Counted from the first letter of the stretch, positions 16,681 to 25,580 are shown. The stretch: 64,000 nucleotides of DNA from Metabacillus litoralis (GCF_020524045.1 NZ_JAIVKL010000010.1:110296-174295), one strand, 5' to 3'. The notes: generated by a model not told the origin, from the letters alone. Translations and numbers: made by a program.

Positions 16681-16707
16681 AAAAAAGAGAGCAGATGCTC
16701 TCTTTTT
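16681..16707 (-). terminator. Terminator of the MFS efflux gene
   Basis: AAAAAAGAGAGCA/TGCTCTCTTTTTT with a 2-base loop, directly after the stop codon on the minus strand. Confidence 0.88.
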
Positions 16708-18339
16708 TCACACTGGCTGTTTCGTTAATTTTACTTCTTTCTTCGTTTCTTCCTTTGCTGGTACTTGAACAGGATCACTAGAACTTCTTAAAGGTATTTC
16801 TTTTAAGAAAAATGTTAAACCAACAGCTACAATCATAACTAATGTTGCTGTCATAAATACTCCTGAAAGAGCAAAACTCAGTGAGTCTTGTAACATGTTA
16901 ATCATTTTCCCAAAGAAGCTAACCATACTATCAGGAAGGCTTTGTTGAATTTCTGCTAATTTTTCATGATCTAATAATAACTGTGGATTTTGTAGAGCTG
17001 TTAATTTTTCTTGCATTTCTGGTGGTACAGCGGCAGCTTGTTCACTAACACCTTCAAATGACTCTGCCATTTTCGTGCTCATTCTTTGATTTAATACAGT
17101 TCCCATTATTGCCACACCAACAGTTCCTCCTAAAGAGCGAAATAGCTGTGATGTAGCTGTTGCAACTCCTAAATACCGTTGTTCAACAGCATTTTGGACT
17201 GTTAATGTAAAAACTGTCATTCCAATACCAAGACCTAGACCAACTAAAACTAAATATAGAACTAAAAGCCATTGAGATGTTTGAGCATTCATTGTTGTAA
17301 ATAAGAACATTCCGACAGTTGTAATCATTAATCCAATAATAGCCTGAGTTTTATATTTACCAGTTTTTGTAATAATTTGTCCTCCAATGGCACTTGCGAT
17401 AACTAAGCCTAGTGTCATTGTCATTGTAATAAAACTCGAATGTGTTGCTGTGTAACCAAGTACACCTTGAACAAAATAAGGAATGTACATCACTCCACCG
17501 AACATAGCCACACCTATTGCAAATGCAATAATATTTGAAATGGTAAAAATGCTATTCCCAAATAAATTTAAAGGGATAATTGGACTTTTTGCCTTTTTCT
17601 CAGCTACAGCAAACAATATAAGTGACACAATGGCTGCTGAAAATAACCCAATAATTTGTGTAGAGTCCCAATCATATTTAGTTCCAGCCCAAGAAAATGC
17701 TAATAAAGCTGGGACGATTGTTGTTGTTAAGAAAATAGAACCTAAATAGTCTACTGTTTCTCCAGCCTTTTTTTCTGCTTTCGGGAAAAGCTTCCATATT
17801 AAAATTGCTGCAACAAATCCAAGTGGTAGGAATATCCAAAATACCCATTTCCACTCTAGATTATCAACAATGTATCCTCCTAATGTTGGACCAAATACAC
17901 TAGAAATTCCAAATACTGCTCCCATTGCTCCTTGCCAACGACCACGTTCACGTGGTGCAAATAAATCTCCTACAGCAGTAAAAGCTGTTGACATAATCAT
18001 ACCTGCACCTAAACCTTGAATGCCTCGATATGTGATTAATTGAATGATATCCTGTGATAGTCCGGATAAAAATGCACCGATCATAAAGATGAAAATACCG
18101 ATTAAAATAAATGGTCTTCTTCCATAAATATCAGAGAGCTTACCTACCAATATTGTTGTAATCGCAGATGTTAACATAAAGATTGTAAATACCCAGCTAT
18201 AATAATCAAGTCCACCTAGATCTGCTATTATTTTAGGCAAGGCATTTCCTACGATTGTTTGATTAACTGCTGCGAAAAACATCGCACCAATAATCGCTAT
18301 CATAATTGTGACTTTTTCTTTTTGACTTAAATGTTCCAT
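16708..18339 (-). CDS. MFS multidrug transporter, DHA2 (EmrB/QacA) family
   Basis: A 543-residue membrane protein with about 14 transmembrane segments, the DHA2 size. Signatures: motif D1-like MFFAAVNQTIVGNALPKI in helix 1, motif A GKLSDIYGRRPFIL after helix 2, RGIQGLGAGMIMS (motif B), and the antiporter motif C region GAVFGISSVFGPTLGGYIVD. It would export cationic or amphiphilic drugs in exchange for H+. A soluble loop sits near residues 430-480. The start is the ATG at 18339; a GTG five codons earlier overlaps its ribosome site. No TetR-type regulator is adjacent. Confidence 0.88.
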   Translation of the reverse strand: MEHLSQKEKVTIMIAIIGAMFFAAVNQTIVGNALPKIIADLGGLDYYSWVFTIFMLTSAITTILVGKLSDIYGRRPFILIGIFIFMIGAFLSGLSQDIIQLITYRGIQGLGAGMIMSTAFTAVGDLFAPRERGRWQGAMGAVFGISSVFGPTLGGYIVDNLEWKWVFWIFLPLGFVAAILIWKLFPKAEKKAGETVDYLGSIFLTTTIVPALLAFSWAGTKYDWDSTQIIGLFSAAIVSLILFAVAEKKAKSPIIPLNLFGNSIFTISNIIAFAIGVAMFGGVMYIPYFVQGVLGYTATHSSFITMTMTLGLVIASAIGGQIITKTGKYKTQAIIGLMITTVGMFLFTTMNAQTSQWLLVLYLVLVGLGLGIGMTVFTLTVQNAVEQRYLGVATATSQLFRSLGGTVGVAIMGTVLNQRMSTKMAESFEGVSEQAAAVPPEMQEKLTALQNPQLLLDHEKLAEIQQSLPDSMVSFFGKMINMLQDSLSFALSGVFMTATLVMIVAVGLTFFLKEIPLRSSSDPVQVPAKEETKKEVKLTKQPV

Positions 18340-18536
18340 TTTCTCCCTCACCACGAAATATATATTAAATTAATAATTAACTTAGTTAACTATATAACCT
18401 ATTAAAAAGTGGTTAATATCATTCCACATCATTTTCAAGCTATATAGTTTACCACCTTAATAATTTTTATACTTAACATTTAGTTATTATATTCTCTTCT
18501 TTTTATAAAAGCAATGAGAAATTTTTCATATGGCTA

Positions 18537-18720
18537 TATTGCTGTTAATTGCCGTTACAGCCATCCTGCTTTCCGAGTGCCTATTCGCAACCCTGTGCAA
18601 CTTAAGAGCGTCACATTGACCATTCTTCTCTTCTGAGTCCTTCAATCAACAAAGGAAAAAAATAACATACAGAGGGCTTTAACATAACTTTTCACAAAAT
18701 TATCTCTGTCCCAACCTCTG
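18537..18720. repeat. Degraded fragments of repeat families B and A/C
   Basis: 18537-18600 resembles the start of family B with many changes (GCTATATTGCTGTTAATTGC, CCGTTACAG, CTGCTTTCCG). 18690-18720 resembles a family A/C end (TCTGTCCCAACCTCTG). These are old remnants in the 900-base gene-free stretch between the efflux gene and the DedA gene. Confidence 0.45.
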
Positions 18721-18786
18721 TGTTTTCCTTTTAACAACCCCAGGCTACTACTCTAGTTTTAATAGTATCATTTCCTTAATTTCATT

Positions 18787-19051
18787 GGCTCTATTAAACT
18801 TTGAGGTTGATTTCCGTTACAGGCATTCGCTTTCCCGGGAAAAAATGCAGTTCGTTTTTTCCTAGGGAAGAATAATGAAAAAGCCCAACTGCCGGCTTTT
18901 TCAAAGGGCAATTCTTCCTAGGTCCGGAATGCTCCTCGTAAGCTGCGCGCCTGTGGGGTCTTCCTTTGACACGCTTCTCTAAGCAGGAGTCTCATTTATT
19001 CACCTCCAATCAACAAAGTGCTAAAAATCAACCTTTATCTTTAACATAGCC
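18787..19051. mobile_element. Family B MITE-like element, copy 1 (with nested insert)
   Basis: Starts GGCTCTATTAAACTTTG and ends TTTAACATAGCC. It is flanked by the exact 8-bp direct repeat ATTTCATT (18779-18786 and 19052-19059). At 265 bp it is longer than the basic 183-bp form because it carries two hairpins between GCTTTCC and the GC core, including a palindrome bounded by CCTAGG at 18861-18922. Confidence 0.85.
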
Positions 19052-19088
19052 ATTTCATTAGTAAAAATGTAAGAATTCTTTAGAAATG

Positions 19089-19236
19089 AAAAAAAGAGGC
19101 TAGGACATAACTTAGTACTTAACAAAAATTCCGAACATAGTAATAGCTTAGCGGATTATATTCTAGGAGCAACGCAATTAAACTACAACTTTTGTTTGGT
19201 ATCTATTTTGTTAACATACTTTTGTCCAACCTCACT
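19089..19236. repeat. Interspersed repeat family C, copy 2
   Basis: Ends AGAGGCTAGGACATAA and TTTTGTCCAACCTC, inverted with respect to each other; the interior matches copy 1. On the minus strand the stem is followed by a T run, so it probably terminates the DedA gene, whose stop codon is seven bases away. Confidence 0.75.
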
Positions 19237-19242
19237 CAAAAT

Positions 19243-19836
19243 TCAGGTGTTTTTCATTTGGAGTTTCTTTGTGAAAAAATAGACGATAATCATTAAGAAA
19301 GAAATTGAGATGATGGGGATAATAAATGGCCTAGCTGCTTCTTTTATATACATCCAGTTGCTCCCTAATTCCATCCCTAGATACAGAAAAAAAATAGTCC
19401 AGGGAATCATAGCTGCCACTGTATACAGTGTGAATTTCCAAATAGACATTTTAGCTATTCCTGCAGGTATACTAATAGCATGTCTAACAACAGGAATAAA
19501 TCTTGCACCAAAAATCACGCCTGATCCGTATTTTTTAAACCAAGCTTCTGATAAATCGATATGATGTTCTTTTAGTAATAAAAACTTACCATATTTCTTA
19601 AGAAAAGGACGACCACCTATACTACCGATCCAATACAAGATTAACTGGGCAACAGTTCCTCCAATAACACCAGCTACAATTGCACCAATTATTCCTATTT
19701 TTCCTAACACGATCATATACCCTCCATATCCTAATACAACCTCACTAGGAATGACCTCGAGCATTAGTCCTAACGCTATTCCTATATAACCAAGATTGGT
19801 TAGCCATTCCAATACATCTACTATTATTGCCTCCAT
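19243..19836 (-). CDS. DedA family membrane protein
   Basis: A 197-residue membrane protein of the DedA/VTT family (YngC- and YkoX-like), with about five hydrophobic segments. Signatures: an acidic residue in helix 1-2 (LGLMLEVIPSEVVLGYGGYM), the GxxxG-rich region GVIGGTVAQLILYWIGSIGG, and the amphipathic-loop motif FGARFIPVVRHAISIPAGIAKM with its conserved arginines. Members include undecaprenyl-phosphate and phospholipid flippases, so lipid-carrier recycling is plausible. The ATG start is weakly supported. It is a single gene with a repeat serving as terminator. Confidence 0.88.
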   Translation of the reverse strand: MEAIIVDVLEWLTNLGYIGIALGLMLEVIPSEVVLGYGGYMIVLGKIGIIGAIVAGVIGGTVAQLILYWIGSIGGRPFLKKYGKFLLLKEHHIDLSEAWFKKYGSGVIFGARFIPVVRHAISIPAGIAKMSIWKFTLYTVAAMIPWTIFFLYLGMELGSNWMYIKEAARPFIIPIISISFLMIIVYFFTKKLQMKNT

Positions 19837-19944
19837 TGCTTTTCACACCCTTAAGAGAAAAATACAATCTTGTCCATCTCCTATATGACTATGAAATTGC
19901 GTTAGAGAATATTAACCAATTTATAAGAAATCCTATTCTAACGA

Positions 19945-19978
19945 TGAAAAAACTCTGTGAATATCTTTCACAGAGTTT
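19945..19978 (-). terminator. Terminator of the YitT-family gene
   Basis: AAACTCTGTGAA/TTCACAGAGTTT stem; on the minus strand it is followed by TTTTTT. Confidence 0.8.
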
Positions 19979-19985
19979 AGGAGTA

Positions 19986-20894
19986 TTAATGAATATCTTT
20001 TTTCTTAAATCTTCCGCCCCGAACTTCAGCAATGTTTGCTACTGCCAGAAAGGCTGAGGTATCTAAATCTTCTACGATGGATTTTAACTTTGCTTCCTCT
20101 AAACGAGTAATCACACAGAAAATGACTTTTTTGTCATCCCCCGTATATGCACCTTCTCCATTTAAATAGGTAACACCTCGTCCCAGTCGTGCAAGAATCG
20201 CATCACCAATTTCTTGATATTGATCACTTATAATCCAAGCTGATTTTGATTCATCTAACCCCTCTATCACAATATCAATTGTTTTAAAAGCAACAAAATA
20301 AGCGATAAGAGAATACATTGCTCTATTCCACCCAAATACAAATCCAGCACTACCGAGGATAAAAATATTAAAAAACATAATAATTTCACCAACTGAAAAA
20401 GGTAGCTTTTTATTGGCTAGTATCGCCAAGATCTCAGTACCATCAAGTGAACCACCATATCTAATGACAATCCCAACTCCAATTCCTAATGTAATCCCAC
20501 CAAAAACAGTGGCTAATAGTACATCTTCAGTAAAAGCTGGAACTGGATGTAATAATACAGTTGCAACAGATAAGATTGATATTCCAAATAATGTTGATAA
20601 TGCAAATGTTTTACCAATCTGCTTGTACCCTATAAAGAAAAAGGGGATATTTAGTAGGAAAATAAAAAGACCCAGTTTCCAACCTAGTAAGTGTGAGAGG
20701 ATAATCGATATACCTACAATTCCACCATCAATAACCTTATTCGGAACTAAGAAGATCTCAAGTCCAACCGCCATTAATACAGCACCAATGAAAATGAAAA
20801 GTATCCTTTTTAGAATTTTAGATTTTGACATACCTTGATGTTTTTTCATTTGTTTTTGCATTTCCTTCTGGACTTCTAATGGTACTTCTGTCAT
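19986..20894 (-). CDS. YitT family membrane protein
   Basis: A 302-residue protein with five or so N-terminal transmembrane helices (about residues 28-190) and a C-terminal DUF2179 cytoplasmic domain (about residues 215-295, including ITRLEEAKLKSIVEDLDTSAFL). Family sequences visible: VPNKVIDGGIVGISIILSH near residue 50 and IRYGGSLDGTEILAI near 170. B. subtilis has several paralogues (YitT, YqfU, YpjC, YxkD). The function is not established. An unusual basic leader MQKQMKKHQGMSKSK precedes the first helix. The ATG follows AAGGGGGAG. It is a single gene. Confidence 0.88.
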   Translation of the reverse strand: MTEVPLEVQKEMQKQMKKHQGMSKSKILKRILFIFIGAVLMAVGLEIFLVPNKVIDGGIVGISIILSHLLGWKLGLFIFLLNIPFFFIGYKQIGKTFALSTLFGISILSVATVLLHPVPAFTEDVLLATVFGGITLGIGVGIVIRYGGSLDGTEILAILANKKLPFSVGEIIMFFNIFILGSAGFVFGWNRAMYSLIAYFVAFKTIDIVIEGLDESKSAWIISDQYQEIGDAILARLGRGVTYLNGEGAYTGDDKKVIFCVITRLEEAKLKSIVEDLDTSAFLAVANIAEVRGGRFKKKDIH

Positions 20895-20968
20895 AAAACT
20901 CCCCCTTGTATCATTTGTTGTTCATTTTATAAAAAATATTTCAATAGCTTGTTGCTTTTTACCTTATT

Positions 20969-21222
20969 GGCTCTGTTAAACTTTGTTGTTGATCTCCGTT
21001 ACAGACATTCGCTTTCCAGGGAAAAAAGTACCTTTTTTCCTAGGGGAGAATAATGAAAAAGCCCAACTGCCGGCTTTTTCAAAGGGCAATTCTTCCTAGG
21101 GAGCCTCTTCGGCGCAAGCGCCTGTGGGGTCACCCTTTGACACGCTTCTCTAAGCAAGAGTCTTATGTCTTTCACTCCAATCAACAAAGTGCTAAATATC
21201 AACATTTAGCTTTAACATCGCC
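20969..21222. mobile_element. Family B MITE-like element, copy 2 (with nested insert)
   Basis: Starts GGCTCTGTTAAACTTTG and ends TTTAACATCGCC. It is flanked by ACCTTATT (left) and ATCTTATT (right), an 8-bp target duplication with one change. It carries the same nested CCTAGG-bounded palindrome (21039-21100) as copy 1. Confidence 0.82.
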
Positions 21223-21545
21223 ATCTTATTAAGAGCAAATTGTTGACTTATCTTTTTCATAATTAATGTAATTTTCAGCATTATTGTTTCGAAAAGAAAC
21301 TTTTTAAAAACTAAAAAGTCTGTTTTTACTATTATAACTTACTTTTATTCATTAGTGGATTAATACGAATTCCCCTTCTCAAGACATGCTTTGTTGTAGT
21401 ATGATAAACACTTCATTTTATATAGAGAATTTCCACAATCAACAAGTATAGGTAAATTTATGATAAAATATAATTGTTCTTTTTCAATTAACAAAGCCTG
21501 TAGGATAACAAAGACTGCTTTAATTATAAAGCTAGAGGTGATAAC

Positions 21546-22199
21546 ATGGCTTGGAACGTTGAAGAATTTGCTTCTTATCTTCTTATTGGTGATGAAGATA
21601 TGGCATGGGATATCACGATAAAAGCTATAGAACGTGATGCGGGTAGAACTGAATTATTTGAAGAATTAATCACCAAAGCAATGCAGTACATAGGTTACTT
21701 GTGGGAAAACGATCAAATTACTGTTGCAGATGAGCATCTTGCAACTTCAACATGTGAATATATTTTAGCAAGATTTCATAATTATATGAAAAAAGAACAA
21801 AAATTACGACTCTTCGCAGAAAAGAAAGCTTTGTTTTTATGTCTAGAAAATGAACAACATACAATCGGTCTGAAAATGGCTTCACAGCTTTTTGAAGAAT
21901 ATGGTTGGAAAACACAACTTTTAGGTGCAAACTTACCATTAGAATATGCATTACAATCAGCTAGCAAATGGAAACCAGATGTGATTGGTCTTTCATTTTC
22001 AATTTGGTATCATGCAGAGATTTTAGCTAAATATATTCAAGCACTTGAAGATCTCCCTCATAAACCAGTTGTAATAGTAGGTGGAAGATTGTTATCAAAC
22101 TATGATTTTTCCTCCTACTGTTCTGATAAAACCTGTTTGTTTCCATCTCTTAATGAACTTAAAGGTTGGCTAATGGAACATTCAAAACAAGGAGTGTAA
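21546..22199 (+). CDS. Stand-alone cobalamin-binding domain protein (CarH-like)
   Basis: A 217-residue protein with no DNA-binding domain. A helical B12-binding-2 domain (residues 1-85) carries W53-x9-E63-H64 (LWENDQITVADEH), the exact W-x9-EH spacing of CarH-type B12 photoreceptors. A Rossmann B12-binding domain (90-217) carries EQHTIG (E103, H105, G108), which matches DxHxxG with Asp replaced by Glu; H105 would be the lower axial ligand. LLGANLPLE and VVIVGGRLL complete the cobalamin pocket. The residue after the Trp is Glu54, where CarH has the histidine that ligates cobalt after light. The ATG follows GAGGTGATAAC. It is coupled to the STAS gene five bases downstream. Probably an AdoCbl-based sensor, possibly of light. 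Confidence 0.82.
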   Translation: MAWNVEEFASYLLIGDEDMAWDITIKAIERDAGRTELFEELITKAMQYIGYLWENDQITVADEHLATSTCEYILARFHNYMKKEQKLRLFAEKKALFLCLENEQHTIGLKMASQLFEEYGWKTQLLGANLPLEYALQSASKWKPDVIGLSFSIWYHAEILAKYIQALEDLPHKPVVIVGGRLLSNYDFSSYCSDKTCLFPSLNELKGWLMEHSKQGV

Positions 22200-22204
22200 T
22201 TCAA

Positions 22205-22954
22205 ATGTCAGCAGTCAAACATATCCCAGTGAATTATTTTCTACTTAATAAAGAACTTACTATTATTGAGTGCTCCGATCTTGCAATTCAAACATTTGGG
22301 GATGCCATAGATTTTTTAGAATTAATTGATAGCGAAAGTAAAGAAAAAGCAAAACGCATTCTTTACTCACTTGATAAGAAAACAACTGAGTTAGTCATGA
22401 AAACGACTGCTTCACCACTTTCCCTTTTTGAAATGAAAATACATTGGGATGGTCAACTTGGACATGTGGTTTGTTTAGAACAAGATGATCGAATCCAAAG
22501 GTTGATCGACGTTGTAGACAAGCACCGCACTCGCTTGGCAAAAACTGATTTTGAACTTTTGGAAAAAAAGGAGCAACTTGAGCATTCTCTTTCTTTAATT
22601 AGTGAGTTATCTGCTCCATATATTACAATAGCAAATGGAATTGTTCTAATTCCTCTTTTTGGTCATTTAGATAAGAAATTAATTGTTAACAATAGCCTGC
22701 GAATATTAAAGCAAATCAATAATAGTAATATTGAGCGAATTTTATTTGATTTTCATGGCATTGGGAATTTATCAACTGAAGGGATACTAGAATTACGAAA
22801 TTTAATGACAGAATTATCACTTATGGGTGTCCGTTCATATATTATCGGATTACATCCAGAGCATGCCAAAATTATTCATAAAAGTGGAATTCAAACTGGC
22901 TCCCTCTTTTTGAAAAATCTTAATGAAGCAATAAGAACTTTTATTGTTAGTTAG
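22205..22954 (+). CDS. PAS-like/STAS stressosome-type protein (RsbR/YtvA-like)
   Basis: A 249-residue cytoplasmic protein. The N-terminal 105 residues look like a degenerate PAS fold (PVNYFLLNKELTIIECSD...), followed by a coiled linker (about 108-140) and an RsbR-type STAS domain from residue 145 (SELSAPYITIANGIVLIPLF). In the STAS core LFDFHGIGNLSTEGI, the Thr lies where RsbR has its Thr171 phosphosite. The second RsbR site (Thr205) appears to be Ile in GLHPEHAKII. AAGGAG about ten bases upstream supports the ATG at 22205. Co-expression with the B12 sensor suggests a signal input to a stressosome and so to sigma-B. Repeat A2 acts as terminator. Confidence 0.78.
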   Translation: MSAVKHIPVNYFLLNKELTIIECSDLAIQTFGDAIDFLELIDSESKEKAKRILYSLDKKTTELVMKTTASPLSLFEMKIHWDGQLGHVVCLEQDDRIQRLIDVVDKHRTRLAKTDFELLEKKEQLEHSLSLISELSAPYITIANGIVLIPLFGHLDKKLIVNNSLRILKQINNSNIERILFDFHGIGNLSTEGILELRNLMTELSLMGVRSYIIGLHPEHAKIIHKSGIQTGSLFLKNLNEAIRTFIVS

Positions 22955-23004
22955 TCATTTTATTTGATCATCAACTGATCATAGATAAGTGTATAAAGAT
23001 AAGA

Positions 23005-23211
23005 AGAGGTTGGGACATAAGTATTTAAGTTAATGATAATCCCGAATTATTAGGTGATAGTTCAATTAAGCATTATCCTAATAGTTCGGGGTTTTATTGC
23101 CTTCTTCAATAGTTTTTTTGATTTTGTATACGATTTTTAGGAACTAGTGAAATGGAGTGGAAGACACTAGGGCATCTGTATGAATTCTTTAATTATGTCC
23201 CAGCCACTTCT
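23005..23211. repeat. Interspersed repeat family A, copy 2
   Basis: Ends AGAGGTTGGGACATAA and TTATGTCCCAGCC; the outer AAGAAG/CTTCTT also pairs, and T residues follow. It contains the CCCGAATTATTAGG...CCTAATAGTTCGGG hairpin but most of the GC core is deleted. Its position and T tract suggest it ends the B12-sensor/STAS transcript. Confidence 0.85.
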
Positions 23212-23490
23212 TTTTTTGCTGTTCAGGATTTTTAAATACTAGCTGAAAATAAAACAGCGTGAGAAACTGATTTTCGGTGAAAACCTAAAAATTCCCCATC
23301 CCCATTTAAACATTATTAAAGTAACTCAGAGCACACCACATTGATTCCCTTCATAATCATCAAATGCAAACCTTTTTCAAATATAATAATTGAATCGTAT
23401 AAACACATCTTAAAAGTAGTCTACAATATCTTGTTTATGTGACCCTGAAAAGTGTGTTAGCATAAGTGACTATAGCTGCACGTTAACAAC

Positions 23491-23523
23491 AAAAGGGTGA
23501 AATCCTCTAGATTTCACCCTTTT
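23491..23523. terminator. Terminator downstream of the sortase gene
   Basis: AAAAGGGTGAAATC/GATTTCACCCTTTT, a 14-bp stem with a 5-base loop. The stem is A/T-flanked on both strands; it serves the minus-strand sortase operon. Confidence 0.85.
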
Positions 23524-23559
23524 GACTAGTTTCTATTTTATTGTTTGAGTCTCATAGAT

Positions 23560-24207
23560 TTATTCCTTTAGTACTGTGTAGACAACTAAGCGTTCTTCAT
23601 GGGTTCCTTTTTCTCTATTAAATGTTCCTGTGCATGTGATTAGGTTTAGCTGACTTCGATAAGAAAATCCAAACACTTTATCTACCGGAGAGGATTCGAT
23701 TTTATAGCTTTTTTTGTCGTAAACAACAAAGGTGAGCGACTTTCCATCCTTATCTCTTACTATGATTTCATCACCCTCAACAAGTTCTTCTAAATCATAA
23801 AAGATAGCAGGTCCTGTCTTACTATCCACATGTCCTGCTAAAACAGCATTTCCATGTTCACCTGGCATCACACCGTCTTTAAACCAACCTACTTGATTAA
23901 AATCCTCTGGTACACCCATTTGTCCATTTTCCAATAAACCTACCTCTTCAATTTGAGCTTCCACGTTAATTGAAGGAATGCTTATTTGAGCTGGAATTAT
24001 TTTTTCTCTCGTATCTTTAATGATTGGTTCATCATTTTTTGATACTGCTGTCATTTCTGGTTTAGTTATCGAAGAGGAAAGATCCTCCTTCATTTTTGCT
24101 TCATGCAAAACGTTAGGATCTTCACTCTCGGTTTCTATAATAGAATCATTTTGCTGACAGCCTGCAATAACGATCAAGAAAACCAACGTATAGATAACTC
24201 GCCACAT
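23560..24207 (-). CDS. Sortase (class D/F-like) with lipoprotein signal
   Basis: A 215-residue transpeptidase. The signal peptide ends in a lipobox, VIAGC with Cys17, so it is probably lipid-anchored on the outer membrane face rather than held by a transmembrane helix. The sortase fold spans residues 70-215 and shows all three catalytic residues: His126 (AVLAGHVDS), Cys192 (LITCTG) and Arg206 (HEERLVVY). The enzyme would cleave the sorting signal of a surface protein and join it to peptidoglycan. It lies 14 bases downstream of a gene whose product ends in an MPKTG sorting signal, almost certainly its substrate. The ATG follows CGAGGTG. Confidence 0.85.
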   Translation of the reverse strand: MWRVIYTLVFLIVIAGCQQNDSIIETESEDPNVLHEAKMKEDLSSSITKPEMTAVSKNDEPIIKDTREKIIPAQISIPSINVEAQIEEVGLLENGQMGVPEDFNQVGWFKDGVMPGEHGNAVLAGHVDSKTGPAIFYDLEELVEGDEIIVRDKDGKSLTFVVYDKKSYKIESSPVDKVFGFSYRSQLNLITCTGTFNREKGTHEERLVVYTVLKE

Positions 24208-24221
24208 TTACATACACCTCG

Positions 24222-25580
24222 TTAGTTTTGTTGAAGTTTTTTTCGAACAACTAACCCCATACTAGCAAAAATTGCTAGAATTAAGCCAAAAACAATATAA
24301 TCTCCCGTCATGCTATTATCTGCTGTACCACCCATACCAGTTTTCGGCATCTCTTCTGGCATCATTGATTTAAATTTATCTGGAAATTGATCAACGAATG
24401 CTCCAGATAATCCTTTAGCAGGGTTTAACATATGAGCATATGCTTCTCTAATGGAATCATACGTTTTATCATAATCTCCAGCAACGTAGGAATCAAAAGC
24501 AGAAATTAGCTGTTCAACATGCATTTGTAAACCATCTGCTAGAGCATCAGATTTCAAACGACCATCTGTTGCAGTTTCAAGGAATTTAGAAAACTCAGCT
24601 CGATACCCATCGAGATTTTCTAATGCTTCTTTTTTCGCATTTTCATCATTAGCTCCTGTTGCTTTTACATAATCAACAAAAAATCCGATATGATTTGACC
24701 ACATTGTCTTAAACTGTTCTCCTGCTTCTTCTCCATATACAGAAGCAATTGCTGCAGATAAATCTTCAGTATTTGCATTTAAGGCATTTGCTGCAGCTTC
24801 AAAATCTTCAGCACCTTCAGCACCTTGCTGCATAGCAACAACTGCTAAACCTGCATGCTCTGTTAAAAGATGATTTAATGTTGCTCTTAAATCAACAGCA
24901 GGTGTAACTGCTTTCGTTTGTTCAAATTTATCTGGAAATTGATCTGTAATTGCATTTGATAATCCTTTTGCTACCATATGCATATGGTTAATAGCTTCTC
25001 TTTCATATTCATACGCTTTTTCATAATCTTTTGCTAGGTAACTATCAAAAGCACCAACTAATTGGTTCACATGCATTTGCAAACCTTCTGCTAGGCCGCT
25101 AGCTTCTAAACGTTCACCTGTTGCAGTCTCTAAAAATTGTGAAAACTTTTCACGGTAAGTATCCAAATTTTTCAGTGCTTCTTCTTTTTTCGCTTCATCG
25201 TTTTCAGCAGTAGCAGTTACATAATCAACGAAAAATCCGATATGTTCCTCCCACATCTGTTTGAATTGTTTTCCTGCTTCTTCTCCATATACAGAGGTAA
25301 TTGCATTTGACAAATCAACTGTATTTTCACTCAATGCTCCAACAGATGCCTCAAAGTCTTTTGCACCTAATGCCCCATTTCTCATCACTTCTACAGCTAA
25401 ATAGGCATGCTCACTTAGTAAGTGACCTAGTGTAGAACGAAGCTCAGCAGCTGGAGTTGCAACAGCTTCACTTCCACTCATGTTAGAATGATTTCCATGT
25501 TCATGTGCAAAAGCTCCTTGAACTGGTACTAGTAAAGATAGACTTAATGGAATCGCTAAGAAAGATTTTTTTAGTTTCAT
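24222..25580 (-). CDS. Cell-wall-anchored protein with two tandem helical domains and an MPKTG signal
   Basis: A 452-residue secreted protein. It has a signal peptide (to about residue 25), a His-rich linker (HEHGNHSN), and two roughly 180-residue all-helical repeats. Each repeat carries the same ordered histidine motifs: LLSEHAYLAV / LLTEHAGLAV, EEHIGFFVDY / SNHIGFFVDY, GLQMHVNQL / GLQMHVEQL. The C-terminus has MPKTG (residues 411-415), a hydrophobic span and RKK, a sortase sorting signal. The repeats probably arose by internal duplication and the conserved histidines suggest metal or heme binding; this is inference. The ATG at 25580 follows AAAGGGG. First gene of a two-gene operon with the sortase. 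Confidence 0.82.
   Translation of the reverse strand: MKLKKSFLAIPLSLSLLVPVQGAFAHEHGNHSNMSGSEAVATPAAELRSTLGHLLSEHAYLAVEVMRNGALGAKDFEASVGALSENTVDLSNAITSVYGEEAGKQFKQMWEEHIGFFVDYVTATAENDEAKKEEALKNLDTYREKFSQFLETATGERLEASGLAEGLQMHVNQLVGAFDSYLAKDYEKAYEYEREAINHMHMVAKGLSNAITDQFPDKFEQTKAVTPAVDLRATLNHLLTEHAGLAVVAMQQGAEGAEDFEAAANALNANTEDLSAAIASVYGEEAGEQFKTMWSNHIGFFVDYVKATGANDENAKKEALENLDGYRAEFSKFLETATDGRLKSDALADGLQMHVEQLISAFDSYVAGDYDKTYDSIREAYAHMLNPAKGLSGAFVDQFPDKFKSMMPEEMPKTGMGGTADNSMTGDYIVFGLILAIFASMGLVVRKKLQQN

Noticed and set aside
20999..21205. Open frame of 68 codons on the minus strand
   Set aside because: It lies wholly inside family B copy 2 and is produced by its GC-rich core and nested palindrome; no ribosome site.
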